Assembly (NCBI GenBank): GCA_023807065.1
Contig: JAJJLU010003563.1
Location: 1-52,194 of the forward strand
Source of the DNA: Isotricha intestinalis
Taxonomy: Eukaryota > Ciliophora > Litostomatea > Vestibuliferida > Isotrichidae
Length of the DNA: 52,194 nucleotides
Direction: 5' to 3'
The notes below the pieces were generated by a model. The model was not told the DNA's origin, ran no database searches, and worked only from the letters and a program-made list of their open reading frames with translations. Of this stretch, positions 1 through 9,101 are shown one piece after another. Numbering within the stretch: position 1 is the stretch's first letter; each line of letters opens with the position of its first letter. A program made the translations under genes and the position numbers.

Positions 1-124
1 TGAAATGAAATCTTTTATTTTAGATTCTTTTAATGTTGTAAATAAAGATTTCTTCTATATGGAACCTATGCTTATCCCTATTGTTCCTAATACTGATCAA
101 AAAGCTCTTCTATTAGATATTTAA
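1..124 (+). CDS. Partial ULK-like kinase, C-terminal 40 residues only
   Basis: The window opens inside a gene; the reading frame begins at base 2 and runs 40 codons to TAA at 122-124. There is no kinase domain in this piece. Identification rests on its being identical, base for base, to the last 40 codons of the complete kinase at 19239-20549 on the opposite strand. The match continues 10 bases past the stop (to base 134) and then breaks down. The tail is hydrophobic and acidic, ending in KALLLDI, and its function is unknown. The upstream part of the gene lies outside the window, so whether it is an intact paralogue or a fragment cannot be told. Confidence 0.8.
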   Translation, partial: EMKSFILDSFNVVNKDFFYMEPMLIPIVPNTDQKALLLDI

Positions 125-134
125 ATATATAATT
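1..134. repeat. Inverted repeat arm, perfect match to 19229-19362
   Basis: Bases 1-134 equal the reverse complement of 19229-19362 with no mismatch that I can find. The repeat runs off the left edge of the window, so its full length is unknown. After base 134 about ten of the next fourteen bases still match, and similarity is then lost in the 3' flank. Confidence 0.9.
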
Positions 135-679
135 TATTCTCATTATGAAAAACATATGTTTTATATTTTTTATAATTTGATTTTTGATTTAATGTTTTAA
201 TATAACAATATAATCAATAATATTATAAACTAACATATTATTTTTCTTTTCAAATTTTTTTTAAAATTCTTTTAGAAAAATAGTTTTCTCTGTTGTGAGA
301 GAATAAAAATTTTTAAAGATATAAATAAATCCTCTTTAAATATTTTTAAGGAAATATAATTAATGTAAATTATATTTTTGTTGATGTTTTTATATTTCAA
401 TTATCAACAAATAAGTCTAAATTAATAAAAACAATAATTAATTAAATGTAAATAAATATTTTTTTTGAGTTAATTCATTTTTTTATAAAGAAAAATTAAT
501 AAATCTGAATTAATTTCTAACTAATTTCCTTATATACAAATTTTTTAATTAAACCAAAGAGTTGTAATTTAAACTCTTAGATTATATTCAAAACAATATT
601 TATTTATCTTATTTAAAATAGGACAATTGGGAATATAATAATTTATTAATTAAAAGAGTAATTAAAAAAAGATTAATAA
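125..679. other. Intergenic gap, nothing recognised
   Basis: The gap is 555 nt of A/T-rich sequence between the kinase tail and the RING-TRAF-TLDc gene, which are in the same direction. It holds no open frame of note, no tRNA-like GC-rich patch and no tandem repeat. It must contain the 3' end of one transcript and the promoter of the next, but I see no recognisable signal. Confidence 0.6.
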
Positions 680-2206
680 ATGAAAAAAATAGGAGAACAT
701 ATAGATAAAATATTTAATAAACTTTTCAAATCAGAAGTCAAAGAAAGTCAATTAAGAAAAATAGAACCGAATTGTTTTATTTCAGAATTTAAATCACAAG
801 CAGAACAAATAATATGTCCAATATGTTTATTAATACCTTTAAATCCTATTCAATGTAAAAAATGTGATAATATAGTATGTGAAGAATGTATGAAAAATAA
901 TTCTAAATGTACAATCTGTCGTGAAATTTTTGAAAAAAAATTAGATAAATGTTTATTAAGAATGATAGAAAAAATGAGATTACATTGCCCTAATTCTAAA
1001 AAGTGTGATATAATTACTTATAAAGAATATATAAATCATTTATTAAATTGTGAATATGGGGATTATTCTTGTTTAATATGTAACACTATTTTTAATAAAT
1101 CTAAACAGGATTGTAGAAACCATGCATTACAATGTGGTTACTCTGATGTCAAATGTGTTTATTGTTCTAAAATCATAAAATTATACCAAAAGAAAGAACA
1201 TGAATTAAAATGTGGTGAAGAAGAAATTAAATGTAATTTATGTAAAATCTTTATTAAAAATAAAAATTTATTATACCATCAAAAAAATGAATGTGAAATG
1301 AGAATTGTAAGATGCAAAAAATGTAATTTTGAGTACACTTATAAAGAACTCAAATCACATAACTCAGATAAATGTAAAGATAATCAAATATTATATTGGA
1401 AAACTTTATATTTTGAAGAAAAAAAGAAAAATGAAAACAAAAAAGAAGAAGAAGAAAAACAAAATCAAATTCTATACACTGATGGTCCAATAATAAAGAA
1501 TGATTATTCTTTTGATAATAATAATATACCTTATTTTTCAGGGAGACAATATTCTCCTTCAAAGAAACATAGAGGATTGATTCAATCAAAATCTATCAAT
1601 GATTCCTTTCAAATTAACAATTATTTAAAAAATGTTAATCAGACTTCAAAACAACAAATTAATTTAAACAAAACTGAAAAAAAAAATTTCAATAAAATTA
1701 AAATTGAAAGTTCAATTTTAAAAGAAGAAGATAAACTTTTTTTATTTAAATATTTTCAGAAATATGAAATAAATTTTCAAATTCTTTATAAATTATCAAA
1801 ACATGGAGGCAGTGATATATTTCATAAAAAATGTGATAAAAAAGGGCCAACATTAGTATTATTTAAAATAGAAGAACAAGATATTAGATTTGGTGGATTT
1901 GCATCAGTCTCATGGGATAGTGATAGCAAAGAAAAATATGATAACAAAGCCTTTATTTTTTCTTTAAACAATCAAAAAATATTTAAAACAACAAATCCTA
2001 AAAGTTCTATTTATTGTGATTCATATTATGGTCCTTTCTTTGGGGGAAACAGTAGCCAATCTCGTGCAGAATTATGGGTTGGAAAAAATAAAGGAGGAGG
2101 TCTTTATAATTCAAATGTTTATAAAGATAAAGATAGAGAATGTTCACAAGGATTAAGAGACTTTCAATTAGAAGAAATTGAAGTTTTTTTAGTTGTAAAC
2201 TCATAA
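680..2206 (+). CDS. RING finger / TRAF-type zinc finger / TLDc protein
   Basis: The protein has 508 aa. An N-terminal RING-like finger lies at about 46-80, made of eight cysteines (C46, C49, C59, C62, C67, C70, C77, C80), with cysteine where the usual histidine sits. TRAF-type Cys/His fingers follow at about 100-235, for example C103, C109, H120 and C124. Next is a charged linker, then a TLDc domain at about 355-505 containing GGSD, FGGFASVSW, GPFFGG and a final DFQLEEIEVF. RING plus TRAF fingers suggest a ubiquitin ligase or scaffold. TLDc domains in other eukaryotes bind the V-ATPase and are linked to oxidative stress resistance. The combination is seen directly; the substrate is unknown. 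The ATG at 680 is the first in frame and gives the whole RING. Confidence 0.85.
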   Translation: MKKIGEHIDKIFNKLFKSEVKESQLRKIEPNCFISEFKSQAEQIICPICLLIPLNPIQCKKCDNIVCEECMKNNSKCTICREIFEKKLDKCLLRMIEKMRLHCPNSKKCDIITYKEYINHLLNCEYGDYSCLICNTIFNKSKQDCRNHALQCGYSDVKCVYCSKIIKLYQKKEHELKCGEEEIKCNLCKIFIKNKNLLYHQKNECEMRIVRCKKCNFEYTYKELKSHNSDKCKDNQILYWKTLYFEEKKKNENKKEEEEKQNQILYTDGPIIKNDYSFDNNNIPYFSGRQYSPSKKHRGLIQSKSINDSFQINNYLKNVNQTSKQQINLNKTEKKNFNKIKIESSILKEEDKLFLFKYFQKYEINFQILYKLSKHGGSDIFHKKCDKKGPTLVLFKIEEQDIRFGGFASVSWDSDSKEKYDNKAFIFSLNNQKIFKTTNPKSSIYCDSYYGPFFGGNSSQSRAELWVGKNKGGGLYNSNVYKDKDRECSQGLRDFQLEEIEVFLVVNS

Positions 2207-2340
2207 TATTTAATTTTTTTTTTCATATATTTAAAAAATAATATTAATTTATTAATTTTTTTTTTTGTTGGAATTAATTGAATTTCTCTGAAATTAAATA
2301 TAAATATTTCTAATAAAATATTTTTTAAAATAAATTGAAA

Positions 2341-3096
2341 ATGATTGCAAATCTTAATTTTTATAATGAAAACGTTGTGGTTTCCTTACCAAAAAGCTTT
2401 TATGAATTTAAATTGGTTGTTGCTGAAAAATATATTATGTCAATTGATGATGTAAATGAATTAATTTTTTTATGTGAAAATAATAAAATTTCAAATGAAG
2501 AAGAATATCAAAAAATATTAAAATTAAATAAAGGTATTACCATTTTAATTCAAGTTTCTGAAAAAAGTAAAATTTATCAAAAAGAACAAAAAAATATAAA
2601 TGATAAAAACATTGAAAATAAACCAATACTTTTCAATAATTTTGAATTAAATAAACAATTTATAGAAAACGTTCAAGAAAAATTTTACAATTTATTCAAA
2701 GTTTTCGACCAAGAAATAAATAAAGAAGATAAAAATGAAGAAATAAAAAAAGAAGATAAAAATGAGGAAAAAAAGAAAGAAGATAAAAATGAAGAAATAA
2801 AGAAAGAAGATAAAAATGAACAAATAAAGAAAGAAGAAATTAAGAAAGAAGATAATATAGAAAAAGATCAAAAAGAAGAAATTGTAATTCATAAAAATGT
2901 AAAATGTGATATTTGTAAAAAATATCCAATTACTGGAATCAGATATAAATGTACTGTTTGCCATAATTATGATTTTTGTGAAGAATGCGAAAAAAAATTT
3001 GGAGAAGAACATAATCATCCATTATTAAAAATTAGAAAACCAGAACTTGCTCATTATGCCTATGAATATATGTGGAAAAGATTTAATATGAAATAA
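2341..3096 (+). CDS. PB1-like plus ZZ zinc finger protein (p62/NBR1-like)
   Basis: The ATG at 2341 gives 251 aa; an in-frame TAA at 2326-2328 bounds it upstream. The first 75 residues look like a PB1 domain (basic and hydrophobic beta pattern, then an acidic stretch around SIDDVNELIFLCENN). A lysine/glutamate linker follows with four 9-residue repeats. Near the C-terminus is a ZZ finger with pairs C189/C192, C204/C207, C213/C216 and two histidines in EEHNHP. PB1 plus ZZ is the head of the selective autophagy receptors p62/SQSTM1 and NBR1. I see no clear UBA domain or LIR motif, so an autophagy role is only an inference. Another signalling scaffold is equally possible. Confidence 0.7.
   Translation: MIANLNFYNENVVVSLPKSFYEFKLVVAEKYIMSIDDVNELIFLCENNKISNEEEYQKILKLNKGITILIQVSEKSKIYQKEQKNINDKNIENKPILFNNFELNKQFIENVQEKFYNLFKVFDQEINKEDKNEEIKKEDKNEEKKKEDKNEEIKKEDKNEQIKKEEIKKEDNIEKDQKEEIVIHKNVKCDICKKYPITGIRYKCTVCHNYDFCEECEKKFGEEHNHPLLKIRKPELAHYAYEYMWKRFNMK
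2722..2829 (+). repeat. Four tandem 27-bp repeats in the PB1-ZZ gene
   Basis: Four in-frame copies of a 27-base unit start at 2722, 2749, 2776 and 2803, each encoding KEDKNEEIK with small variations. They form a highly charged linker between the PB1-like and ZZ domains. Copy number is likely to vary among strains. Confidence 0.85.
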
Positions 3097-3273
3097 AGTA
3101 TAAAATTATAATATCTTGATATATTAGCAAAAAAAATCTTTTTTTTAATTTTTTTTCATTCATTTCATTATTTTAATTATTTTTTCATTCCATAAATACA
3201 ATAACTAATTATTTCAAAATAATTGGATTTCAAAAAATTTGTTATTTTTTAACATAATAATTTAAATAACTGG

Positions 3274-5553
3274 ATGGACAATGAAGAGAATTTAAATCAA
3301 AATACTTTGTCATATAAAGAATTAATATATTTCAAAGAAGAAATATATCATTCATTAAAAGAACTGGAAAAAAAAATAATAGAAAAATTAAATGATCAAA
3401 TTCAATTCTTTAATGAAAAAACAGAAGAAGTTGATAAAAAATTAGGAGAATATAAAACCCAAACAAAAATATATTTAACAAAAGAAGAATTTGAAGAAGA
3501 AAAAAAAGAAATAATTAATAAAATAAATAAGAAAAAATCATATGAAGAAAAATTTACATCATATGAAATTCAAATTGATGCAATAAGAAAAGATTTAACA
3601 GATTCATGTTTTAAATATGATAAAATATTTATTGATCAATTGACTTTACCTGGTATTATTGGAGATGGATGTAAATTTAAATCTATTAAAGACTATATTA
3701 AACAAAATATTGAAGATTTATCTGTTATAAATAATACTAATCAAAAAACTTTAAGTGATATAAGAATAAATAGAGCTAAATTTGAGAATAGAATTAAAGA
3801 ATTTAATTATCAAATTGAAAATGTCAAACAAACTTTAAATCATAATTTAAATTTGAGAATTGCTCAATTTGAAGAAAAACTTAATGAAAGATTTGTACCT
3901 ATTGAAGGTGACATTAAGAAATTAATGAATGATATTAATCTTCCTGAAAATAGGAAAAAAGAGAAAGAAAATATGAAAAACATTAAAAAAGAAATATTTG
4001 ATAAAATAAATGAAAATCATGAAAAAAATAAAAAATCAGAATCAAATTTTATGAAAGAAGTTGATGTTTTAAAATTAGACTTGAAAAATATTAAAAAAGC
4101 CGTTTATGATTTTTCTAAAATTTTATCTAAAAATTATGAAGATGGAAATTTAAATTATTTAAGAGAGAACAAAAGAAAAACTATAAGACCAACTAGAAGA
4201 GCTTCTGTTATGAATGATATTCCTGATAATTATAATTTTTTATTAAATGATAATAAATGTGAAAAAAGAAAAAGCAAGAATTTGAAGATTGTAGAGAATC
4301 CAATAAATACATCTAAAAATGATAATAATAATATTGAAAATAATAATAAGGTTATTGAGATAATACATTTATTTAATCAAAAAGAAAACAATATTTTAGA
4401 AAATAATGCTGTAAAAAGGAAAAGTTTGAAAAATAATTTATTAATTCTTGATAATAAAACATCTTCAACAGAAAGAACACAAAACATAGATTTTAATACA
4501 ATTGATATTAGAACTAATAAACCAATATTAAGACTTAGCACTATAAGAAAAAAAAATAGCGTAGATAATAATGAATTTAAAAGTGAAAATTCAATCAAAA
4601 ATAATGATACTAATAAAATAAGTATATCAATTAAAAATATAGATGAAGATAAAGATAAAAATTTAACATTGGATTTAGATAAAAATAAAGAAGAAGTTTC
4701 AAAAGAAAAAAAAGTCATTGATAAAATAAATAATGAAATAATTCAATCCTCGACAACTAACTCATTAGTGTTGAATAATATAAGTAATATAAATTATACT
4801 AATAATAATAGAAATATAGAAAATAAATCAAATGAACAAGAAAAAACAGAAAACACTAATTCTGCAAAATTTCGTAAAATAACAATAAACGAAAAAGAAA
4901 ATAATAATAATATTAAACATGAAACTAAAACAATAAGAAAAATAGAAGATTTTTCCAAAAAACAAATATCCAATATTAAAAATATAGTAAATGGAAAAGT
5001 AGAAAAGGCAAAAGAAGAATCTCAAGTTCAGGATTCAATTGAAACAAATTTCAAAAACAAATTATCATTAAGTACAAAAAGACAAGATTATTTAAAAAAT
5101 AAACAAAAAAATTATTCTCAAGTAATTCAAAATATTAAATTAGTAAATCATAATTCAAAATCATCCAGAAATAATAATATCATAACACCAATTAGAATTC
5201 ATAAACAAATTCCAACAGAATCAAGTATAAATAAAAGAATAATAAGAAAAATCGATGATGATCAAATTATTGATATTCCTCTTATTCCTTTTAATAAAAG
5301 TTCAATTGAAATTGATAAAAAAAAACCTAATATTGAAAAAAGATTAATTGAATTAGAATTTTTCACAAAAAAAAAATTCGATGAATTAGTTAATGAAATT
5401 AAAAATTTTATTCCTATTCATTTTAATTCTTATGTTAAAGATTATAATATTGTAGATTCCTCTAATAAAAAAAAAGAACAATCAAGACAATTATCTCTTG
5501 AAAATGAATCAAAAAAAGTTTTTTATTCCCAATTCGAGAGATATATATCTTAA
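3274..5553 (+). CDS. Large coiled-coil and low-complexity protein, unknown
   Basis: The protein has 759 aa. The first 280 residues are strongly coiled-coil, with long Glu/Lys/Leu/Ile heptad-like runs. They are broken by a short non-coiled motif, LPGIIGDGCKFKSIKDYI (about 125-142), which looks like a conserved element. Residues 300-690 are rich in Asn, Lys, Ser and Ile and probably disordered. A short helical region near 690-720 (KRLIELEFFTKKKFDELVNE) may be a second oligomerisation element. A cytoskeletal or ciliary role would fit, but nothing in the sequence proves it. It ends 154 nt from the convergent gene at 5708. Confidence 0.7.
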   Translation: MDNEENLNQNTLSYKELIYFKEEIYHSLKELEKKIIEKLNDQIQFFNEKTEEVDKKLGEYKTQTKIYLTKEEFEEEKKEIINKINKKKSYEEKFTSYEIQIDAIRKDLTDSCFKYDKIFIDQLTLPGIIGDGCKFKSIKDYIKQNIEDLSVINNTNQKTLSDIRINRAKFENRIKEFNYQIENVKQTLNHNLNLRIAQFEEKLNERFVPIEGDIKKLMNDINLPENRKKEKENMKNIKKEIFDKINENHEKNKKSESNFMKEVDVLKLDLKNIKKAVYDFSKILSKNYEDGNLNYLRENKRKTIRPTRRASVMNDIPDNYNFLLNDNKCEKRKSKNLKIVENPINTSKNDNNNIENNNKVIEIIHLFNQKENNILENNAVKRKSLKNNLLILDNKTSSTERTQNIDFNTIDIRTNKPILRLSTIRKKNSVDNNEFKSENSIKNNDTNKISISIKNIDEDKDKNLTLDLDKNKEEVSKEKKVIDKINNEIIQSSTTNSLVLNNISNINYTNNNRNIENKSNEQEKTENTNSAKFRKITINEKENNNNIKHETKTIRKIEDFSKKQISNIKNIVNGKVEKAKEESQVQDSIETNFKNKLSLSTKRQDYLKNKQKNYSQVIQNIKLVNHNSKSSRNNNIITPIRIHKQIPTESSINKRIIRKIDDDQIIDIPLIPFNKSSIEIDKKKPNIEKRLIELEFFTKKKFDELVNEIKNFIPIHFNSYVKDYNIVDSSNKKKEQSRQLSLENESKKVFYSQFERYIS

Positions 5554-5707
5554 AATATTAAAAAATTTAAATATTTAATATATATATATAATAATATCAA
5601 TTTATATAATATTTCTAATTTGAATTCTATTTAATTAATCATAGAAATTTATATTGTTAATATTATTGATAAAATATTATAAATAGAATTTCATTTTAAT
5701 TTATTTC

Positions 5708-7087
5708 TTATTTTCCTTTATAATAATTATTTGTTTCACTTAAATTAGATACTGCTTCTTTATTTAATTCATTTATAATAATATTCATTTCATTTTCAAT
5801 GTCAAAATTATCACTATCCATTGAAAAATTCACATTATTCTCTATTGAATATCCTTCTTTATAATTTATAGATATTCCACTATTATCATTATTATTATTT
5901 CTTTTTTTTGTATCTGCAGTTGAACAATTTGGAGTATTATTATTATTTATATTTTTTAAGCAATGATTTTTTAACATTGATATAATTTGTTTTTGTTCTT
6001 TAAATTTCTGTTTGTATTTTTTATTCATTTCTATATAAAATTTTAGTTTAAATATTAATTTATCAATATAATCTTTATCATTATCATTTAATTTTTGATT
6101 TGTAAAAACAATAGTTTTATCATTGTTATTATTATTACTTATTTCAGTTTTATCAACTGGTTTATATTTATTTATAATATTTGATAAATCTAATTTAGGA
6201 ACAATAAAATTATCACAACTATTATTTTTTCCAGTTGTTGTTAAATATCTTTTTTGTTTAATTTTAGAAGGACATTGAACTAAAGGAGAATCACAAACTT
6301 TTAAATAATCACTATCAATATCAAATTGAATTGAATTTTTATCTGAAGAAGAAGAAGAATTTAAATTTGAATCTTCCGTTAAAATATAATCAAAATTTTC
6401 TATATTTTCTAAATTTCTTTTTATTCTTTTTCCTTTTTTTATATCATTAATAATTTCTTTTAGCAATGAAATTTTAGTTTTATATTCAGAATTTAATTTG
6501 TTTGAATCATTTAATAAATGAGAATATTTTGTTATTATTTGTCTTGCTTCATATAATTCATTATTCATTTCCATATTAAATTGATCTGGAGCAGGACAAA
6601 TATAAATTTCTTTATGGGGATTCAAATCTTCTTTATAATATTTCATTAATTCATTTTTATATTGTTTCATTAAATTATCTTTTTCAACTAATTTATTTTC
6701 CAAAATAAAAATTTTGTCTTCTAATTCTTTTATAATGTTTTCATAATATCTTATTTTATCATTTAAATCTTGTTGACATTTATATAATTTTGTTTCTAAT
6801 TGTAAATTATCATTATATAATTTTACATTTCTATTTGAAATTTGTATATTTTCTTCTTGTAAAGATGATATTATTTGTGCTAATTGAACATTTATTTTTG
6901 TATTTGAAGCTAAAGACTTTATTTGATTATTTAACATATCTTTATTTATTGTTAATGTTATTCTTAAATCTTCTAATTGAGTTTTTAAAGATTTATTTTC
7001 TTTCATATACAATATTATTTTTTCAGCGTATTCTGAAATAATTTTCTGAGAAACTGAAATTTGTGTTTTTTGATTTTTATTTCTCAT
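5708..7087 (-). CDS. Coiled-coil protein, unknown
   Basis: The protein has 459 aa on the minus strand. Residues 1-165 form an almost continuous coiled coil. A short non-coiled insert around 166-177 contains the motif YICPAPDQF, followed by another helix. The second half is Asn/Ser/Asp-rich with a further coiled segment near 345-375. No catalytic domain is visible. The gene lies head to head with 7130-8308, with only 42 nt between the two ATGs, so both probably share one promoter region. Its partner is also coiled-coil, which invites but does not prove a common structure such as the basal body or axoneme. Confidence 0.7.
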   Translation of the reverse strand: MRNKNQKTQISVSQKIISEYAEKIILYMKENKSLKTQLEDLRITLTINKDMLNNQIKSLASNTKINVQLAQIISSLQEENIQISNRNVKLYNDNLQLETKLYKCQQDLNDKIRYYENIIKELEDKIFILENKLVEKDNLMKQYKNELMKYYKEDLNPHKEIYICPAPDQFNMEMNNELYEARQIITKYSHLLNDSNKLNSEYKTKISLLKEIINDIKKGKRIKRNLENIENFDYILTEDSNLNSSSSSDKNSIQFDIDSDYLKVCDSPLVQCPSKIKQKRYLTTTGKNNSCDNFIVPKLDLSNIINKYKPVDKTEISNNNNNDKTIVFTNQKLNDNDKDYIDKLIFKLKFYIEMNKKYKQKFKEQKQIISMLKNHCLKNINNNNTPNCSTADTKKRNNNNDNSGISINYKEGYSIENNVNFSMDSDNFDIENEMNIIINELNKEAVSNLSETNNYYKGK

Positions 7088-7129
7088 TAATAAATATTAA
7101 AAAAAAATTTAAAAAATAAAAATTGAATA
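7088..7129. promoter_or_regulatory. 42-nt shared divergent promoter region
   Basis: Only 42 bases separate the start codons of two divergent coiled-coil genes. The stretch is almost pure A and T, with long A runs. Any core promoter must be contained here or overlap the coding ends. This is inferred from spacing; no defined element is recognised. Confidence 0.4.
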
Positions 7130-8308
7130 ATGTCAAATTTATGCTTTGATGAAAGGAATAATAATAATTATTATTCATTAAATAAAAATACTTTCGAATT
7201 AAATAGTAATAATTGTAATAATTTTTCTTCTGAAAACTATTGTAATGAATTAACAAACGATACTTGTAACAATTCAAAAAATAATATTTCAATTAAAATG
7301 TATTCTAAAGATTATGTAGAAGAATTAAAAAGATTATTTAATAAAGAAAAAAATGAATTAGAATATAAGGTTAATTTACTTCAAGGAAATATTGATAATT
7401 TAAAAGGAACTTTTCAAGAACAAATTGAAAATTTTCATAATACTTTTCAAATTAATTTAGAAAAAAACAAATTATGTCTTGAACATGATATGAACTTAAA
7501 AAAAAATGATGAAGATTGTATTGATAAGAAAATAAATAAATTAATTGAAGAAAATAATATTTTAGAAAAGGAAAAAAATTTATTAAAATCTTCTTTAGAA
7601 GAACAAGAAAAATTGAAGAATGAAAATAATAATCGTTATACTATTCAAATAAAAAATTTAATGGATCAAGTTAATGACTTAAAAAATTCAATGGAACAAT
7701 CAAAATTACATTTAAATAATAATTCAAAAGAATCAAATGAAAGTTTAAATAATGAAATAAAATTATTGAAAGAAAAATTTTCTTTTGAATTTGAAGAAAA
7801 AAAAAGAGAATTAAAAGATAAAAAGTTAAAACTTGAAAATATTTTAAATGATAATTGTGATAAGTTAAATAATTTAAAAAATAAAAATCAAGAATTATGT
7901 AATTTAATAGAAAATTTAAATTGTAAACATCAATATTTAGAAAAAGAAAATAATAATTTTAGAGAAGATATAAAAAAAGGAAAATGTTATATTGAAAATG
8001 AATTAAATCAAAGAAATAAAATTCAAAATTGTATTGAAAGTATTCAAATTGAAAATGAAAGTATAAAAAAAGATTTTGATTACTTTGAAAAATCAATTGA
8101 AGGATTAAAACAAGAATTAAATATGATGAAAGATATTAATTCAAAAAAAGAACAAGATTATAATTATTTATTAAATCAAAGTGAAAAAATTAGAAAAGAT
8201 TTTAATGTTAAAATGTTTGATAATGAATCTTTAGAAAAACAATTAAGATATCTAAAAAAAGAAAACGATGAATTAAAAAGAAGAATAGAAGCATCTAAAA
8301 AATGTTAA
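7130..8308 (+). CDS. Coiled-coil protein, unknown
   Basis: The protein has 392 aa. About 55 Asn-rich residues at the N-terminus precede a nearly unbroken coiled coil from about 60 to the end, with regular Leu/Ile spacing and high Glu/Lys. There is no enzyme motif. The first segment contains KMYSKDYVEELKRLFNKEK, a typical start of a coiled-coil rod. It is divergent from the coiled-coil gene ending at 7087. Long rod proteins like this are common in cytoskeletal and ciliary structures, but I do not recognise a family. Confidence 0.7.
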   Translation: MSNLCFDERNNNNYYSLNKNTFELNSNNCNNFSSENYCNELTNDTCNNSKNNISIKMYSKDYVEELKRLFNKEKNELEYKVNLLQGNIDNLKGTFQEQIENFHNTFQINLEKNKLCLEHDMNLKKNDEDCIDKKINKLIEENNILEKEKNLLKSSLEEQEKLKNENNNRYTIQIKNLMDQVNDLKNSMEQSKLHLNNNSKESNESLNNEIKLLKEKFSFEFEEKKRELKDKKLKLENILNDNCDKLNNLKNKNQELCNLIENLNCKHQYLEKENNNFREDIKKGKCYIENELNQRNKIQNCIESIQIENESIKKDFDYFEKSIEGLKQELNMMKDINSKKEQDYNYLLNQSEKIRKDFNVKMFDNESLEKQLRYLKKENDELKRRIEASKKC

Positions 8309-8443
8309 ATAATATAATTTTACTATTTTTTTCTTTATTTAAACATTTTTTGTTTTAATTTTTAATAAAAATAAAAGGAAATTATAAAAAACTTTTATAA
8401 ATAAATTATAAACATTCAAAAAAAAAAAGAAGAATAAAAACAA

Positions 8444-8980
8444 TTAATGTGAATTTAACTGACATTGCAATTCATATTTTTCCATATTAAAACTAAAAAC
8501 TGCTTTTCCATTATATTTTCTATTAATATCTTCAACAAAAGGACCAATTTCTTTTAAAATAAAAACTGCAATATCTTTTTGAGGTTGAAGAACCCTATAA
8601 AAATTATAAAACATTAATAAAATATTAATGGCAATAACAAAAACAATAATAATTTTAGCAATATATATTAAATCTTCAAGCCCACTTGTCCATTTAATAC
8701 AAATAATAATCCAAAGAAAACATAAAATTCCTATTATCATTGAAATTGATGATATTCTATCCATCCATTTTGGAACAATTATAATTGATTGATTTTTTGA
8801 ATATGAATATGCATCAAATATGACTTGAGTTGCATCAAATGCTATATTTCTCCATTCTTCTTTTGATATATGGTTTATTAATTTCTTTGGATAATGCTTT
8901 GCATCAAATGTTAAAAAATCTTTGTCTAGTTTCATTTTTACAATTAAATTATCATTTGGGTTTTCTTGAGAATCTGCCAT
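8444..8980 (-). CDS. Small two-pass membrane protein, unknown
   Basis: The protein has 178 aa. Two hydrophobic segments lie close together at about 85-105 (ISMIIGILCFLWIIICI) and 115-137 (IAKIIIVFVIAINILLMFY). A soluble N-terminal part of about 75 residues and a C-terminal part of about 40 residues flank them. There is no signal peptide. Both ends probably face the cytosol in a hairpin topology, but that is inference. I do not recognise the family. It is codirectional with the glycosyltransferase gene upstream at 9102-10481. Confidence 0.65.
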   Translation of the reverse strand: MADSQENPNDNLIVKMKLDKDFLTFDAKHYPKKLINHISKEEWRNIAFDATQVIFDAYSYSKNQSIIIVPKWMDRISSISMIIGILCFLWIIICIKWTSGLEDLIYIAKIIIVFVIAINILLMFYNFYRVLQPQKDIAVFILKEIGPFVEDINRKYNGKAVFSFNMEKYELQCQLNSH

Positions 8981-9101
8981 TTTTTAGTTTTTTTACTTTA
9001 TTTAAAATGAAATTGATAAAATAATATAATATTTTTTTACAATTTTATTATTTATTTATTATTTTTTAAATTAAATGGTTATATTATTATTTCTTTGATT
9101 T

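Noticed and set aside
2335..2340. Start of the PB1-ZZ protein at the upstream TTG
   Set aside because: An ATG follows two codons later at 2341, and non-ATG starts are rare in eukaryotes.
2692..3018. Long antisense open frame opposite the Lys/Glu-rich repeat
   Set aside because: It is the complement of AAA/GAA/GAT codons and yields only Phe/Ile/Leu-rich sequence; shadow frames of this kind occur opposite many genes here.
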